Source of the DNA: Bretschneidera sinensis
Lineage: Eukaryota > Streptophyta > Magnoliopsida > Brassicales > Akaniaceae
DNA length: 64,000 nucleotides
Direction of reading: 5' to 3'
Assembly (NCBI GenBank): GCA_023935145.1
Contig: CM043698.1
Span: 73,485,501 to 73,549,500 of the forward strand
Each line of letters starts with the position of its first letter. Position 1 is the stretch's first letter. Positions 45,501 to 57,781 of this stretch are shown here, one piece after another. Both the position numbers and the translations under genes were made by a program. Under the pieces are notes generated by a model. It ran no database searches. It had not been told where the DNA came from and saw only the letters and a program-made list of their open reading frames with translations.

Positions 45501-47660
45501 AAGACAACTATAGGGTGGAAACTATATCTATGGTAAAACCTCAAAGCTTTCTAAGAAAAGGGCAAGAGAGGATGTTGGTACCTCTACGGGGCAAGTACTA
45601 GTTGATGAAGTTGATAACCTTTTTGAGGGTGTGGACGATTTCCTTGAAAATGTTGATAATAAGGAGCTTCCCATGGATGAGGGAGTTATAGATACGTTGT
45701 TGAAAAAAAGAAGCATTTTCTTTGAGTTACCATATTGGAAAGATAATCTATTGCATCATAATTTAGATGTGATGCATATAGAGAAGAACGTATGTGATAA
45801 TTTGATTGGAACAATATTGAATATAGATGGTAAGATTAAAGATAATAAAAAGGCACACCGTGATCTCAAGGAAATTGGTATTAGGAAAGACCTCTATTTA
45901 GTTGTTCTTCCTAATGGAAAAGATTATTCGCCTCCAGCATGCTACACTATGTCCATGAAGGAGAAGCACAATTTCTTGACAGTTTTGGAAAATCTTAAAG
46001 TTCTTAATGGGTATGCATCAAACATCTCGAGATGTGTCAACCTAATGGATCGTAAGCTGTCAAACTTAAAGAGTCATGACGGTCACATATTGATACAAGA
46101 AATACTTCTGATTGCCTTAAGAGTATCTTTGCCTAGACATGTTGTAACAGTTGTTTCTGAGTTATCATCATTTTTCAAAGCCTTATGCTCTAAAGCCCTT
46201 GATCCCCATGAGCTTGACATATTGGACTCGCGTGTTACTTTGACACTCTGCCATTTGGAGAAAATATTCCCCCCGGGTTTCTTTACTATTATGGTTCATC
46301 TTATCATTCACTTAGCCTCCGAGGCTAGACTTGGGGGTCTCATACACTACAAGTGGATGTATCCTGTTGAGAGGTTAGATGTTCAAAGCTAATTTGTGCA
46401 CTTTGTTTTTTTGTTATATAATTGGCTACTTAATTTATCTTTAATTTTTTGGCTTTGCAAGGTATTTAGTGCGCTTGAAATCTTACGTACGTAATAGAAG
46501 TCGACCCGAGGGGTCAATTACTGAAGGGTACAATGGGGAAGAGTGTCTAACATATTGCTCCCAATACTTCAAAGGTGTAGAGACAAAATTCAACTGTCCC
46601 TAAAGGAACAATGATACTATAAATTATCCGAATGAATACATGCTTTCCTCGGGTGGATGGATAATGGGAAAGATTGTAAGTGTTGAGCTCGATGACATGT
46701 CATTGGCTCAAGCATATCGTTATGTGTTGCTCCATAATGATAAACTTTCTGACCATTGTAGGTTAGTATCAATAAAGGAACTTAGTAATCATGTGGTTAA
46801 ATTGAGTTGTTATTATCTGTTATTATCACTGTGAAGGATAACAGTTAGTTAAAAACATCAATTATTGCAGCGAATTTTTGGCTGCTCAAAGACTAACCAA
46901 CCGGTCCAATCGACCAATACAAAGTCTCGAACAAAAGTGATTAGTTGAGAAATTTCTCTCATAGTTTAAGAGACAGATTAGGCATAATAAAAATTGTCTT
47001 CGAATGTTATAAGTGTTTTCAATAAAACATTGACTGTTGTTGTCTCATATTAATTGTTGGAAAATGTTTAGGTGCCATGGATGGTGGATAACAAGTATTC
47101 AGATGAAATAATTGCCTTTGCTCGAGGTCTGAATAATGATGTTAGGAGATTTAATGGATTCAACATCAACAGCTTTAAATTCCACACAAAGGAACGTGAG
47201 AGGTTTAGATGATCTCAAAATTCGGGAGTTATGGTTGAAGCGGATGATAAAATGTATTATGGTGTGCTCAAAGATACCATCGAGTTGGATTACTATGGGA
47301 TGTTTAAGATTGTGTTGTTCCATTGTAATTAGGTGGATATTAATTCACCCAGGGGATTAAAGAAAGATGCAAGTGGGTGCATTCTTGTGAACTTGAATAG
47401 GTTCATACACACTGGTCAGTTATTGAAAGATGACCCGTTCGTTATTTCATCTCAAGCGAAGCAAGTATTTTATGTGCAAGACCCAATAAGAAAGGAATGG
47501 TATCATGTTGTGATCACAAAGCCAAGGGACCTATATGAAATGGGGAAAAATGCAGGAAGAGGATGATGACACATACAATCAGTGCATGCCTTCTAATGAA
47601 GTGGTAGACGATCAATTAGATTGTATCTCAACTTGGGCTAGGATGGACATTGATGAAGAT
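42508..47660 (+). pseudogene. CACTA TNP2-type transposase, split and with stops
   Basis: 42508-42828 matches the transposase-associated N-terminal domain (MDKSWIDKLRSSKSYMDDV, CRRCGNCYSF, HLLYNGFSPGYTEWVFHRE). 43021-43706 and 45086-45520 read the Transposase_21 core (YPGCQNFTKLSF, PNDCTLYW with TAG for TGG, CHACGVPRW, HPADRLAWNEFD, LASGGFNPF; then LLWTINNFLAYANLSEWSTK, CPCCGDSTHPIWLKHGG). 45631-46390 has LDVMHIEKNVCDNLIGTILN and a DUF4218 end (RVSLPRHVV, HLEKIFPPGFF, YKWMYPVER). A spliced exon at 46461 (YLVRLKSYVRNRSRPEGSI) and a DUF4216 part (YYGVLKDTIELDYYGMFKIV; FVISSQAKQVFYVQDP) follow. In-frame stops, a frameshift near 45360 and a solo LTR at 43707 inactivate it. Confidence 0.9.
43707..45085 (+). 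repeat. Solo LTR (subfamily C of the E1 family)
   Basis: 1379 bp, TGATAAGTGC...TCGTGCAACA, flanked by a perfect CTTTG duplication (43702-43706, 45086-45090). It splits the transposase between LPLWL and CMKQTSFILS. CGATCG-rich array at about 43895-44090; TATA-like CCCTATAAATACAC near 44182. A solo LTR results from recombination between the two LTRs of an inserted element. Confidence 0.93.
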
Positions 47661-50140
47661 ACCAACTAGTTTTATGTGCATTTTCATGTAACTGTATTTG
47701 GATTTCTATTTATGTGATGCACATGTGTGTCAAAGAGATTTGTAATGTTTTATTGTATTCTTTCGGGTTACTATTGCTTTGTATCACACAGTTCAAGAGT
47801 CCTTAACTTTTTTGCGTACAGTTTGTGGAATGTTACTTTAGAATGTTGTAAATTTATGTTTTAGTTGTATGATTGATTATTGCTTGTTCTTTAAATCCTA
47901 TTTGAAGCACTTATTTGTTCATTTATTCACAGGTACTCAAAAGTTATTGATTGCTGCATTTACTGCGAGCCCTTAACCATTTCTATCTTTCAGGTGTGGT
48001 TCTTCTAATTCTTGTTAACTCTTAATGCATTCTTGATAGTATGAGATATAATCATTTTTATGTTTTTATGTATACAGATTGCAAGATGAATAGGTCAAAA
48101 TATATTCCTCCCTCAGTTAGAGATAACATGTCAAACCAGGCTCCAGCTGAGTCTTCACACCATCAAGAAGATATTGACCATGAGCATAAGTATCACCTTG
48201 ATGATGATCATGACTCACAAAATGATTCTGAGACCAAGCCAATAACAACGGGAAGTGAAAACAATAATAGTGAACAATACGAGATAATTGGTAATTTTTG
48301 TATTATAATACATTCTCTTTATAACTAGTTTGATATCACATTGTTATACTAATTATAAAATTTATGTTTAATTTATGTTTTCAATGTATAGATTCTGAAG
48401 GGAGGGTGAGGAAGCAAACATGTGTCCTGAGAACCTCACAAGTGTGGTTCATTGAGCGTGGGGAAAAAATTGTGGTCCACTTCAATGCACGTAATCAACC
48501 TATAAAAAAAGTGGCCAAATATTAAGTAGCTGGTTGGGTAAGGTTGCAAAGAGAGTGAACCTTTGTCTGCTTAATTACACGGATTGGAAAAATGTCCCTT
48601 CTAACTATAAGAAGGACCTTGTTTTATTAATTCGGGTAAGTAACAATTTAATTTCGGGTTTTCCACCAAATTTTTTTTTTGTTTTTTTTTGTTTTTGTGG
48701 TGCTGTACATGCATAATCCCTAACACCAATAATGCTTATTTGACATCTATTTCGTTTCTTTGTGGTAGAGGAAGTTCCATTACCCTATGATTGAGGCGAT
48801 AGACAAAATTTTATTGAGAATAATAGAGAAAAAATGGAAGGACTACCAATATGTGCTTAAAAGGGACCACATGAGGAACAAAACAAAACAATAAGTTTTG
48901 AGCAACAATGTTCCAAAAGGAGTAGATCAAGACCAGTGGAAGCAACTGGTGAACTACTGGTTCTCTTAGCAGAGTGAGGTTGTTTTAAGATAATTATGTT
49001 CATTTGGATTCTCATTGTTTCTATTTTTCTAATAATGACTAATTATTCAATTGGTTTATTATTGGTGTAGAAATATTCTACTATAGGGACAGCGGCACGT
49101 GAAAGACAACAATGTCCTCACACGATCGGTTCAAAGAGTTTTGCTAGAAGACAAGATGAATATGCAAGTTCATTTGCTTCATTCATCCATTCTTTCATTG
49201 AGATGTAGTGTATTGAATCACTATTTGAACTATTTTCATAAATGGTAGGAGATGACACATAGAAATGAGCCCGGGCACGTAGAGTTTTTTGCTGAAACTT
49301 ATAAACGCAAGGATGGGACTTTTATTGATGAAGCATCACGAAAATTTGTGGTAAGTTCACTTACGTATACGATGGAATGCTTGAGTCGTATCTCATTTTT
49401 TGATTGATCAAAGATGAAAATTGCATTTATTTGTCATGGTTGCTTTTGTAAAGCCGAGGTTATCTTTTACTGTACATTTTGATTCTTTTAATTCATTTTT
49501 TGGGGTGTCTCTTTTATTCATTACTCATTACTGCTCACATAAGAATTTAATATATTCATGGTTCTGCAAGAGTTTTTATAAGCTCAACATATCTAAGGGA
49601 AGTCCATTTAGAGTTTGTAAGAAACTTCATTGAGGTGAAGATTATTATTAATCATAGCAGTTATATGAGTACATAAGTTGGATCTTATGCTATGAAAGGT
49701 TGAAACATTTTATAATCTAACCAAAGACTGCAAGAATGGAATTAATGCATGCTGAACAGGTTACGGATACCTTTCTTTTTCCCATAAATTGATTCATCTC
49801 TTGTTAGTATCTTCTTCTATTGATTCAGTTAGAGAATGATACCACTGAGTTGATTTCAGGCTCATTGTTTTACATGCTTTTTTCTTTTATCTATTAATGA
49901 TTGGAAATTTCTATTGATCATGACGAGCCTATATATGTAAAATATATTAAATTTATATCAGCATTTCTTTTGTTTTCATCTCTTACCCATTGTTGAATCT
50001 CTTTTGAATATGAACGAATGCACAGGCTTATGCTAAAGCGGCCCAAAAAAAAGAAAACCTCGGTTCAGATCATTAACCATATTGAAATACCAAGATTAAA
50101 TCTGCAGAATTCACAATTATACATGAACAGCTATAATGTT

Positions 50141-51047
50141 TGTTGGAAATCACCTTGACAAGATGCCTAGGTGATGATATTCCAAACACCCAAGTCTAGA
50201 ATGACTTGTAGAAAGAAATACAGCAATCAAAAGCAAGAAAAAAAGAAAACAAGCGATTTGTTATCGAGGTTTGGCAATAGCCTACGTCCCCATGAGTTCT
50301 TCTGAACTCTCTGCACTAAATCAATGGTTCTTTACAATTACAACAACCCTCTTCAAGAAACCTCAAGTTCTTGAAGAAACCAAGAAGAGAAGAAAGAAGA
50401 TGATAAGAACTATGACAATGCTCTCTATCTATACTACTCTCTCTTCTTTACGACTAGCCTCTCTACAATGAGTCCCTCTTTTGTTTTGTGTCTTTGCACT
50501 CTCACACAATTCTCTCTTGTATTGTGTCTTGTCACTCTTTACAATTGATCTCAAAGTATGTCACAAACTTATTATTCTTGTTGATAATGAAGCTAGGTGA
50601 CCCTTTATATAGTGCACCAACTTCTTGTCCAATCTTGAGAGTCAATCTCCACCCTTAGATCTTGATGACCACTTAACCATGGCCCTCCATCAATCCTAAG
50701 TGGTGCTGTGTATTTTAACCTTGCATCCACACACCTAAGAAGAGGCTTAAACAAGCTGTCTATGTGTGCATCAGTGTGCCTAGCGCTGCGGCACTGAACA
50801 GCGCATGCTGCGGCACTAGGCAAAACATCATTTTCACCACTTGCTGAGTGGTGCAGCACACACTGATGTTGCCCTTCACACAGTTATGCGCATTCCTTTG
50901 CCTTGCTGAATAGAGGTGTGCACACACACCCAAAATGATGCACACACATGTGTGCACTCCTTTAAGATGTTGAAATTTAATCTTCCAACCTTGGTTTAGA
51001 CTTTAACCATCTTTGAACCATGTTTAAACCTTAAACAAATACCAACA
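50141..51047 (-). repeat. Solo Copia LTR in the CACTA element
   Basis: 907 bp, TGTTGGAAATC...ATACCAACA, with a perfect ATGTT duplication (50136-50140, 51048-51052). Same family as 36893-37798, though diverged in the middle part (GCGGCACTGAACAGCGCATG region). Confidence 0.93.
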
Positions 51048-51052
51048 ATGTT

Positions 51053-51942
51053 TTATGCTATTCATTAAGCAGAGGTGATCAACTACTTTGCCAAGAAACA
51101 TTATATCACTAATACTACTTTGATTTTCTTCTGGCAAACATACTCCAATTCTTATTTCGATCAAGCTTTTCATAAAGCTTTTTAGCCCCATCAGTGTTCA
51201 TTTCCACAAGTTTTTACAGATAAGCACAAGCACCGGCTTGTCATATTCCTTTTATACGTTTGCTTCCATTTTCATATTCCTTAATTCGCAAGGTATATGA
51301 AGATATATGTAGTGCTCCCATTTCTTGTTTCCTTCATAGTTTAACAGTGCTTAGGAAATCCTCTCTGATTTCTGTCATTGTCAATCATAAGAAGTGAAAC
51401 AGTGATAGCCTTAGAAAAAGTGAGCATACAGAGCCCTTTTTTGTTGTCTTCATTCTCTGGCACCAGGCAACAATGAGCCATCAGACCTGTAGAATCCCCC
51501 AAGTTAAAATTTTGTTCAAGCTGTTGTTATAGCTTCAAGAAATTGGTTGTACTAGACATTCCAATGTGTTTGGATGCGTTAGTATTACATTCCCGTCTGA
51601 GTCAAATCTGTAGGGTGATAAATTAGAAAAAATATATTTTTTTTCTTTCAATGCTTTGTCCCTCAATTCTCCTCTCATGCCAAAAATGACTCCATTCATA
51701 CACAACAAATTCTGAAATTTTAGAATTTGTGAAGCATTGAATTTTTTTGTGTCTTCCAATACAGAATATTATAATAACAGATTTTGGCTAATCTAAAATA
51801 CTATGTTTGATCTACTCCAAAAACTAGCTCTATTGTACTTAATTGAGAAATAAGAGTTTAGCAGGTTAAGGATTAGTCATACAGTACTTAATTGTTTCAA
51901 GTTATGGAGATTAGGGGGAGCAATTCTCTTCTTGATTTTCTA
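51053..51942. other. Intron or captured sequence, function unclear
   Basis: Lies between the solo LTR and the armadillo fragment. A 74-codon minus-strand ORF (51759-51535) has no recognisable domain. It may be 3' flanking DNA captured along with the armadillo fragment. Confidence 0.3.
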
Positions 51943-52560
51943 CTAATACATGAGTTTAAATTTAGCATGCAATTTTGAGTTGAAGCATGCAATTGTTGTA
52001 TTTCCAATATAAAGCATAAGAGGAGACAATACTTTTGCTGCCATCTCTTTCTTCTCGATTGCCTTGGCCTCTAGCATTCTGATCAATTGAGGTAAAGCAC
52101 CAGTTTCTCCCATCTTTTTTCTTTCTTTTGGACTAAAACTGAGCTCGCAAACAGCACCAACAGCAGCAATTCTCACACCCACAACTCCACAATTCACTAC
52201 CCCAACAAGCTTATCTACAAACCCCTCAGATACAAGAGCTTCTCTAATTTTCCTACAATATACCAATGTCTTTAACAACCCAATTGCTGCTTCAAGATTC
52301 TGAACCCTTGGTGCTGCATTCAAGAAATCCTTCAAAACCTCAATTCCACCTTCTTTAACCACAAAAAGCTTCAAATTTTCATCATCTGAAACCAAATTAC
52401 TCATGCACCAAATTGAGTTTTCTTGGGTGGCACTAGTCCGGCCAGAAGCAACCACACCAATAAGTGCAGTGATTGCATTTTCCTCGATGAAAATTTCCTT
52501 AATCTCAACAAACCTAGAAAGATTTCTCAAAACCCTGGCTGCATAAGCCTATGCACCAAC
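51943..52560 (-). pseudogene. Armadillo-repeat gene fragment carried in the CACTA element
   Basis: About 200 open codons on the minus strand, starting after an acceptor-like GTGCATAG at about 52551: AYAARVLRNLSRFVEIKEIF, then ARM-type helices ITALIGVVASGRTSATQENS, IWCMSNLVSDDENLKLFVVK, GGIEVLKDFLNAAPRVQNLE, AAIGLLKTLVYCRKIREALV, GVRIAAVGAVCELSFSPKER and TGALPQLIRMLEAKAIEKKE. It resembles plant ARM-repeat proteins of the Vac8/U-box-like kind. Homology fades after LSPLMLYIGN, where typical relatives continue. It is antisense to, and inside the last intron of, the Transposase_24 gene. It has no promoter or start of its own, so it is read as a transduplicated host gene piece. Confidence 0.82.
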
Positions 52561-53299
52561 TGAACATAATAAGATTTTCACAAATCTCTTAGAAATTGGA
52601 TTATATATCATGTCTTTTACTTTCTTGAATTAGCTATGGAATGATGCTGTTGAGTATCTTTCTCGGCCTTGTTAAATCGGGTTATTTATTTTGACAAATC
52701 TTTTGTTGCTTGAAAACGGAAAAGGTTTTCCAGAAAATGAAATTGAAAATGTATTGCTAGTCTACTGCTATGAGCACACAAATGATCATCTAGTAGAAAA
52801 TTTGGTAAAATAATATTTTTTTCCTTTTAATTTGAATATATATTTTAGACAGAATGATGATATTGCCAGACTTGAACTGTTAATGTTATAGTAAAATCTT
52901 TTGAAATGACAAAAGTACCTTGTTATAGTATATTATACAGGTTTATTTAGATTTGCAAAATGTCTTAAAAACAGGGTTTATTTTTTCGATTTCTTTTAAA
53001 AACAGTTATTCTGGCCATGGTCACAGAGATCCTTGTGAAAGTTAGAGATAGTCTTTTCTCTTAGATAAATTTGTTTTATCCTCTGTTTCTTTTTTGTTGT
53101 TTCCTTGTTAAGTTGTGAATTGGCTACATTGTTTGGATTGTATATTTGTTTTTCTTGCAGGAAGTTTTATGGAAAAATAGGAGAAATTCTACCCGTTTTC
53201 TATAAAATATGATAAGCAACTTTTGTTTTATGTAAATTTCACTGCAATTAACTACTCAATATTCGGAGGAGTTTAATCTTTATTGTTTCCTAATTGTAG
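52561..53299. other. Intron-like AT-rich sequence
   Basis: The side next to 52561 looks like the 3' end of an intron of the armadillo gene (pyrimidine-rich, then AG, minus strand). The far side is the 3' part of the CACTA intron ending in TTGTAG at 53299. No coding signal. Confidence 0.45.
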
Positions 53300-53984
53300 G
53301 TGATAGCTGAAGCTCGTGTTGCTGAACTTGTTGCAGCTTCAGGATCCTCTGATGCTAGCAATAATTTAGCAATACAAAATGAAGTCTTCACCGAGCTTAT
53401 GGGTGAAGAGAGTTCCGGTCGTGTCCGAGGTCAGGGGTTTGGAGTGACACCTTCTACTGTGTATGGACTTTCAGCTCAAATGAGGAATGATATGGGATAC
53501 CATGGGGCTTATGCTGAAGAGATAAATAGTCTGAGAGCACAAATGGAAGAAAACAATCAACAACGTGCGCATCAGATTGAACACTATGCGCATCAGATTG
53601 AACAGCAAGCGCATCAGATTCAAGAAATAATAGCTAAGCACGATGATCAAATGAATAGTATGAAATCCCAAGTTGATGAGCTGAAGTGTTTACTACAACA
53701 GTTGGTAAATAGAGGACCTCATAATTGATGTTGATGGTAAAATAATTTTTCAGATTACATTCCATTATTTTGTTTTGTATGAATTTTATATGTTAACTAT
53801 GATTGTTTTTTTTTATAAATTAGATGATTTTTGTATTAAGTAAAGGAATTTTTATGGATATTTGATGGTACATTTTATATATTGAAGAATATTTGAAATT
53901 TTATGGATTTGATGGTACATTTTATTTATTGAAAGGTATTAGTGTTGATATTTAAGCTAAAATAATGTAAAAAAACAATTAAAA

Positions 53985-54381
53985 CCACTTTTAACGGCTC
54001 TTAAAAACAATTTTTAGCGGTGCTTACAACCATTGTTAGCGGCGCTTAAAAGTGCCGTAATATGAATATGTCCGCAATATAGCGGTGCTTCTAAGCGCCG
54101 GTATATTTCGGCTCTTAAAAGGGTCGAAACATACCGGCACTTTTAAGCACCGGTATATTGCGTCGCTTAGAAGCGCTGAAATATACCGGCGCTTAGAAGT
54201 GCTGAAAAAATATGCATATTGTGCCGCTTAAAGAAAGCGCCGGTATTTGCGTTTCGACACAACACATACCGGTACTTTATCCGGCGCTTGTAATACGCAC
54301 CGGTAATTCATATTGCGGCACTTTAAAGCACCGAAATATGCACACACAAAAAGGTCGGCGTTGACCTTTTATCTTGTAGTG
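53985..54381 (+). repeat. CACTA right subterminal repeats and terminal inverted repeat
   Basis: Units with the core AGCGCCGGTATATTTCGGC in both orientations (near 54030, 54090, 54130, 54165, 54230, 54290), ending in CCTTTTATCTTGTAGTG. Partner of the left end at 39547. Confidence 0.88.
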
Positions 54382-55734
54382 AAGCTTTGCGAGTATTCCC
54401 TTGATAAATGTAACTTGAAAGCAATGCCAATATATTGTATGTTTTTTTATTTTAATATAACAAATATTCAAAGGCACATTTGACCATTTTAACAGTACCA
54501 AAACGGACATTGACGAGCCTATATGTGGTAGTAGAGAATCATCAAGTGCACTTGAAGTATCTGAAACTCTACAACAAAGAAAAAGAAGATAGAAAAGCTG
54601 TAAGAGAAGTATGCACATTTGATAATTTTATCAGTAACAAAATCCATTACCATAAAGACTGCAAATATAGTTAAAACAAAAGCACATCTGATTACAGTTA
54701 GTAACCACAAGCAGAAGCAAAGGAAGCAGAAAACAAACAAAGTTAAATAAACAACTATGCTTTAAGTTAAAACACAGGGTTTTGCATTTTTTTCTTCGCC
54801 TCTCTCTTCTGCTTAATCGCTGATAAATGGAGGCAGGAGCAAAGTGATATATATTTACCCTGCATTGTAGATGAAGATCATAATCATCAAGCTATTATTG
54901 TATGTCCAATTAATTGTCATAGTCTTCTAGGTATCTTAAAAGGAAATTGGAAATGACAAGCCCACTGTCAGGGGGATATTTAATCTATACTAAACTTTCC
55001 ATACCGTATTCTTGTGACAACTAAGGTCTTAGTTAGATGTACAAAAATGGAAATAAAAAGGGCCTTAATTAGAAGGATACGTTTGGTGTTAAGAGTTTGA
55101 TTTATATCAAATCGCAGTCTGTACGACAATACGTGCCAAATTAGCCTTGATCCAATTTGTGACCCCTAAATTTACTTCTCCGACATAAGTACTACAAAGT
55201 ACAGACAATAGCAATATAAGGGTGGGTTTTGTCTTTTAAAAAACTTACTGGGTAAGTGAAAACAAAATCTATTTTCTAAAAATGAAAACAAAGAAAATAT
55301 ATTTGGTGATACTATATTCTCTTGAGAAAAAAAATTGAAAATGAAGAAATATTATTAAGTAAACTATCATGCTGAAATATTTTTATCTTTAAATTAATTT
55401 ATGCTATTAGTAAATAAAATTAACAAAATTCAACATTGCATTCGGATAATATGAATGAGTCGAAAAATAATACTAATACCCATATGTCAAATATAAAAGT
55501 ACAAGAGACTGCTAAATTAAAATAAAAGTAAAATAGAAAATACCATAATAATAGTAAAGGTTTCTAATCTACTCGACTCATCACGCATTTCTAAGTCTAT
55601 AATAATTCCATAAAGATGTAGCTAGCAAGACCATCTATAGTGAGATCCATTTGAGCTGTCAGACTTATATCGAATGTAATAACCTTATGTTCTGAACTTA
55701 TCACAGGTGCTATTATACCTAATTCATATCCATT
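54382..55734. other. Gene-free stretch
   Basis: Starts with the AAG target duplication. AT-rich, without a recognisable gene. The ends of the Harbinger relic that follows could not be located. Confidence 0.45.
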
Positions 55735-57010
55735 GTCTTATTACTCATAAGTTTCAAATAACCTATCCCACTCAGCGTTAAGTCTAATGAAATTATGTAT
55801 GGTACAACATGCCTTAGGAAAATATCGTTGATTTCTAAGGGGATAATTTGGCATATCCCTTAAAATTGGAAATATTTTCTTCAGTGACCCAATGGAACGT
55901 TCAACCACATTGAGAACAAATGAATGCTTATGATTAAATATCTCTTATTTCCCCTTGGTTGTCCCCTATTTTGAAAGTCACACGCGTGATATCGTTGCCC
56001 ACAATATGGTGCTAAAACCCCAAAATGTTTGGATATCCAACATCTAGAATATAATATTGATCTACACAAATAAAGTACGTATAAAAATTACTTAGTAGTA
56101 TCACTTGTTTTTCCTAAGATAAACTAAATAATATATCAATCAAATTAGGTACTCTTTAATTTATTACATTGTTTGCAATTAATGGGGAAAAATGACATAC
56201 CACCAGTTGGCATTGGAAAATCAGTGCTTGTGATTACGTTTAAGAAAACTCTTATGTCATGAGCCGTTCCTTCTCATCCAACACACGCATAGGTGAATAG
56301 CATGTCATGTGAGCAAATTATCATTACATTTTGTGTCACATCAATTTTCTTCCTAAAAAAGGATTCTGCTTGTTTGCAAGAGCCCAAATAGATACTTATA
56401 TTCCATCAATGGCCCCAATATAATCCTTTTGAGAAATAAAAACATTAATAACATTCTTGTAAGCAAAATTAACCGCTAACATAATATGATATTCACTTCA
56501 CTTCAATTAACATTACCAAGTACATTTATAAGGTGTTGCTTGTGTGTCTACGTACCTTAAAATAAGGATACCAATTAAGATTTCTAGTTGAATTTCACCT
56601 CAGTTCCTGGGACAAATAATTTGATTAAACTTTGCACAACTCTCAGGATTTTGTTAAACCACTCAGAAATTGTTTGCGTTGAGTGCTGAAATCTATTTGC
56701 CACAATTCTTTGTCTTGTATTATGGCAAATTATAAATAAAAACATTACAACTACCTAATCTACACTGACAATATTTTCATCTTCCAATAATCTTTCATTT
56801 CTCAACCTTTCATACTGCCGTAAAATTACATGCGGTTCCATGCGCAAGTTATCATAGCACACTATTGGATTTCCTAAAAGAACTTCAATTATGTACATTT
56901 TACCTAATAGCATTGAATTTCTGCATGGAATCTTAGGTATATATCTATTGTAACATTCTCTCACATAGTTGAAAAATACAAACTATCCAACTTCATCTTC
57001 TAAGTCATTT
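55735..57010 (-). pseudogene. PIF/Harbinger transposase (DDE_Tnp_4), decayed
   Basis: Read right to left in shifting frames. 57000-56755: YVRECYNRYIPKIPCRNSML, GKMYIIEVLLGNPIVCYDN. 56735-56585: NTRQRIVANRFQHSTQTISE. About 56415: KDYIGAIDG (first catalytic Asp). 56390-56200: VTQNVMIICSHDMLFTYACV, GWEGTAHDIRV (second Asp). 56070-55960: YYILDVGYPN, GVLAPYCGQRYHACDF. 55960-55735: HSFVLNVVERSIGSLKKIFP (catalytic Glu), NYPLRNQRYFPKACCTIHNF. All three acidic residues are still visible, but at least four frame changes and several stops inactivate it. The MYB-like partner gene and the terminal repeats were not found. Confidence 0.88.
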
Positions 57011-57393
57011 TAACTAGATGAACTATAATCAATACTCATTTCTCTCTACATATATGAAAAATATTAAAACAAAAATATCGAACAATTAATTAAAATTAAC
57101 AAACTAAGTTCATAGCATCAAACATTAAATAAGCTTCGAGCATAGTCCAAGCACAAGTCAATAGCATAAAACAATAAAGAGAAAACACATAATCCATAGT
57201 ACAATCCATATCCTTATTCAAACCAAAACACAATATAAAATTACAATCCATAACCAAATTCGAATTTCAATAAACATAAACCACAAACACCTAATCCTCT
57301 CTAAGGCCATCTGCCCAATCCTTTCACCTTGCATCTCTTAATTTCATAAAAACTTGCATGTACTCTAAAGTTAAGGACTCCTCAATCATCTTG
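57011..57393. other. Gene-free AT-rich stretch
   Basis: A-rich sequence upstream of the Harbinger relic; may include its untranslated region or terminus. No gene seen. Confidence 0.45.
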
Positions 57394-57781
57394 TGATATA
57401 GAACAAGGAATAAAGAAGAAATAGAAACCAAGCTACCCTGGGATTGAAAGAGAAACCAGGCTACCTTAGAGTTGAGATAAATAACTGCTACTCAATATCA
57501 ATAATATGATTTTTTTATTTATTCAAAACAACTTGAAAATTAACATAAAGATCTCTTATATAGAGATCTTTAAGAATCCTATTCCTACTCCAACACTTTA
57601 TGTAAAGAAATTCATTCTGATCAAAAACTATATCCTAATCCTATTACAATACTGTAGATAAAGAAATTAAATTCTAATCAAATACCATGTCCTAAATACC
57701 CTACTAAAATATAATAATTCTTAAAACCCATAAAATTTTCACGATTACAAATTTATCCCTGTACCCTTTTGTACCCTATCA
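57394..57781 (-). repeat. Inverted LTR, left copy
   Basis: Minus strand begins TGATAGGGTACAAAAGGG and ends TTCTATATCA. TATA-like segment CTATATAAGAGATC (inverse near 57560). Polypurine tract in inverse at 57782-57792. Confidence 0.78.

Larger units (their letters stand above)
48079..53728 (+). pseudogene. CACTA second gene, Transposase_24 type
   Basis: Exons with plausible GT/AG borders: 48079-48290 (MNRSKYIPPSVRDNMSNQ), 48392-48635 (RVRKQTCVLRTSQVWF, then frameshifted LGKVAKRVNLCLLNYTDWKN), 48770-48968 (HYPMIEAIDKILLRIIEKKW; one stop), 49072-49161 (ARERQQCPHTIGSKSFARR), 49249-49351 (MTHRNEPGHVEFFAETYKR) and 53300-53728 (EVFTELMGEESSGRVRGQGF, then a Q/H-rich coiled coil with three copies of AHQIE). 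These match the plant Transposase_24 pattern found beside CACTA transposases, probably a DNA-binding accessory protein. The last intron, about 3.9 kb, holds a solo LTR and an unrelated gene fragment. Confidence 0.8.
39547..54381 (+). mobile_element. CACTA (En/Spm) DNA transposon, both ends present
   Basis: 14.8 kb. The left end is CACTATAAGATAAG; the inverse of the right end is CACTACAAGATAAAAGG. AAG flanks both sides (39544-39546, 54382-54384), the 3-bp target duplication of this superfamily. Subterminal repeats line both ends. Two plus-strand gene relics follow CACTA order: TNP2-type transposase (42508-47660) and a Transposase_24-type gene (48079-53728). Later insertions are two solo LTRs. 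It also carries an antisense armadillo-repeat gene fragment. Stops in the transposase suggest it now depends on another copy for movement, if it moves at all. Confidence 0.92.

Noticed and set aside
45528..45716. Minus-strand ORF rich in Ser/Thr
   Set aside because: It is antisense to the TNP2 transposase coding region.
50605..50957. Two overlapping minus-strand ORFs with cysteines
   Set aside because: They fall inside the solo Copia LTR.
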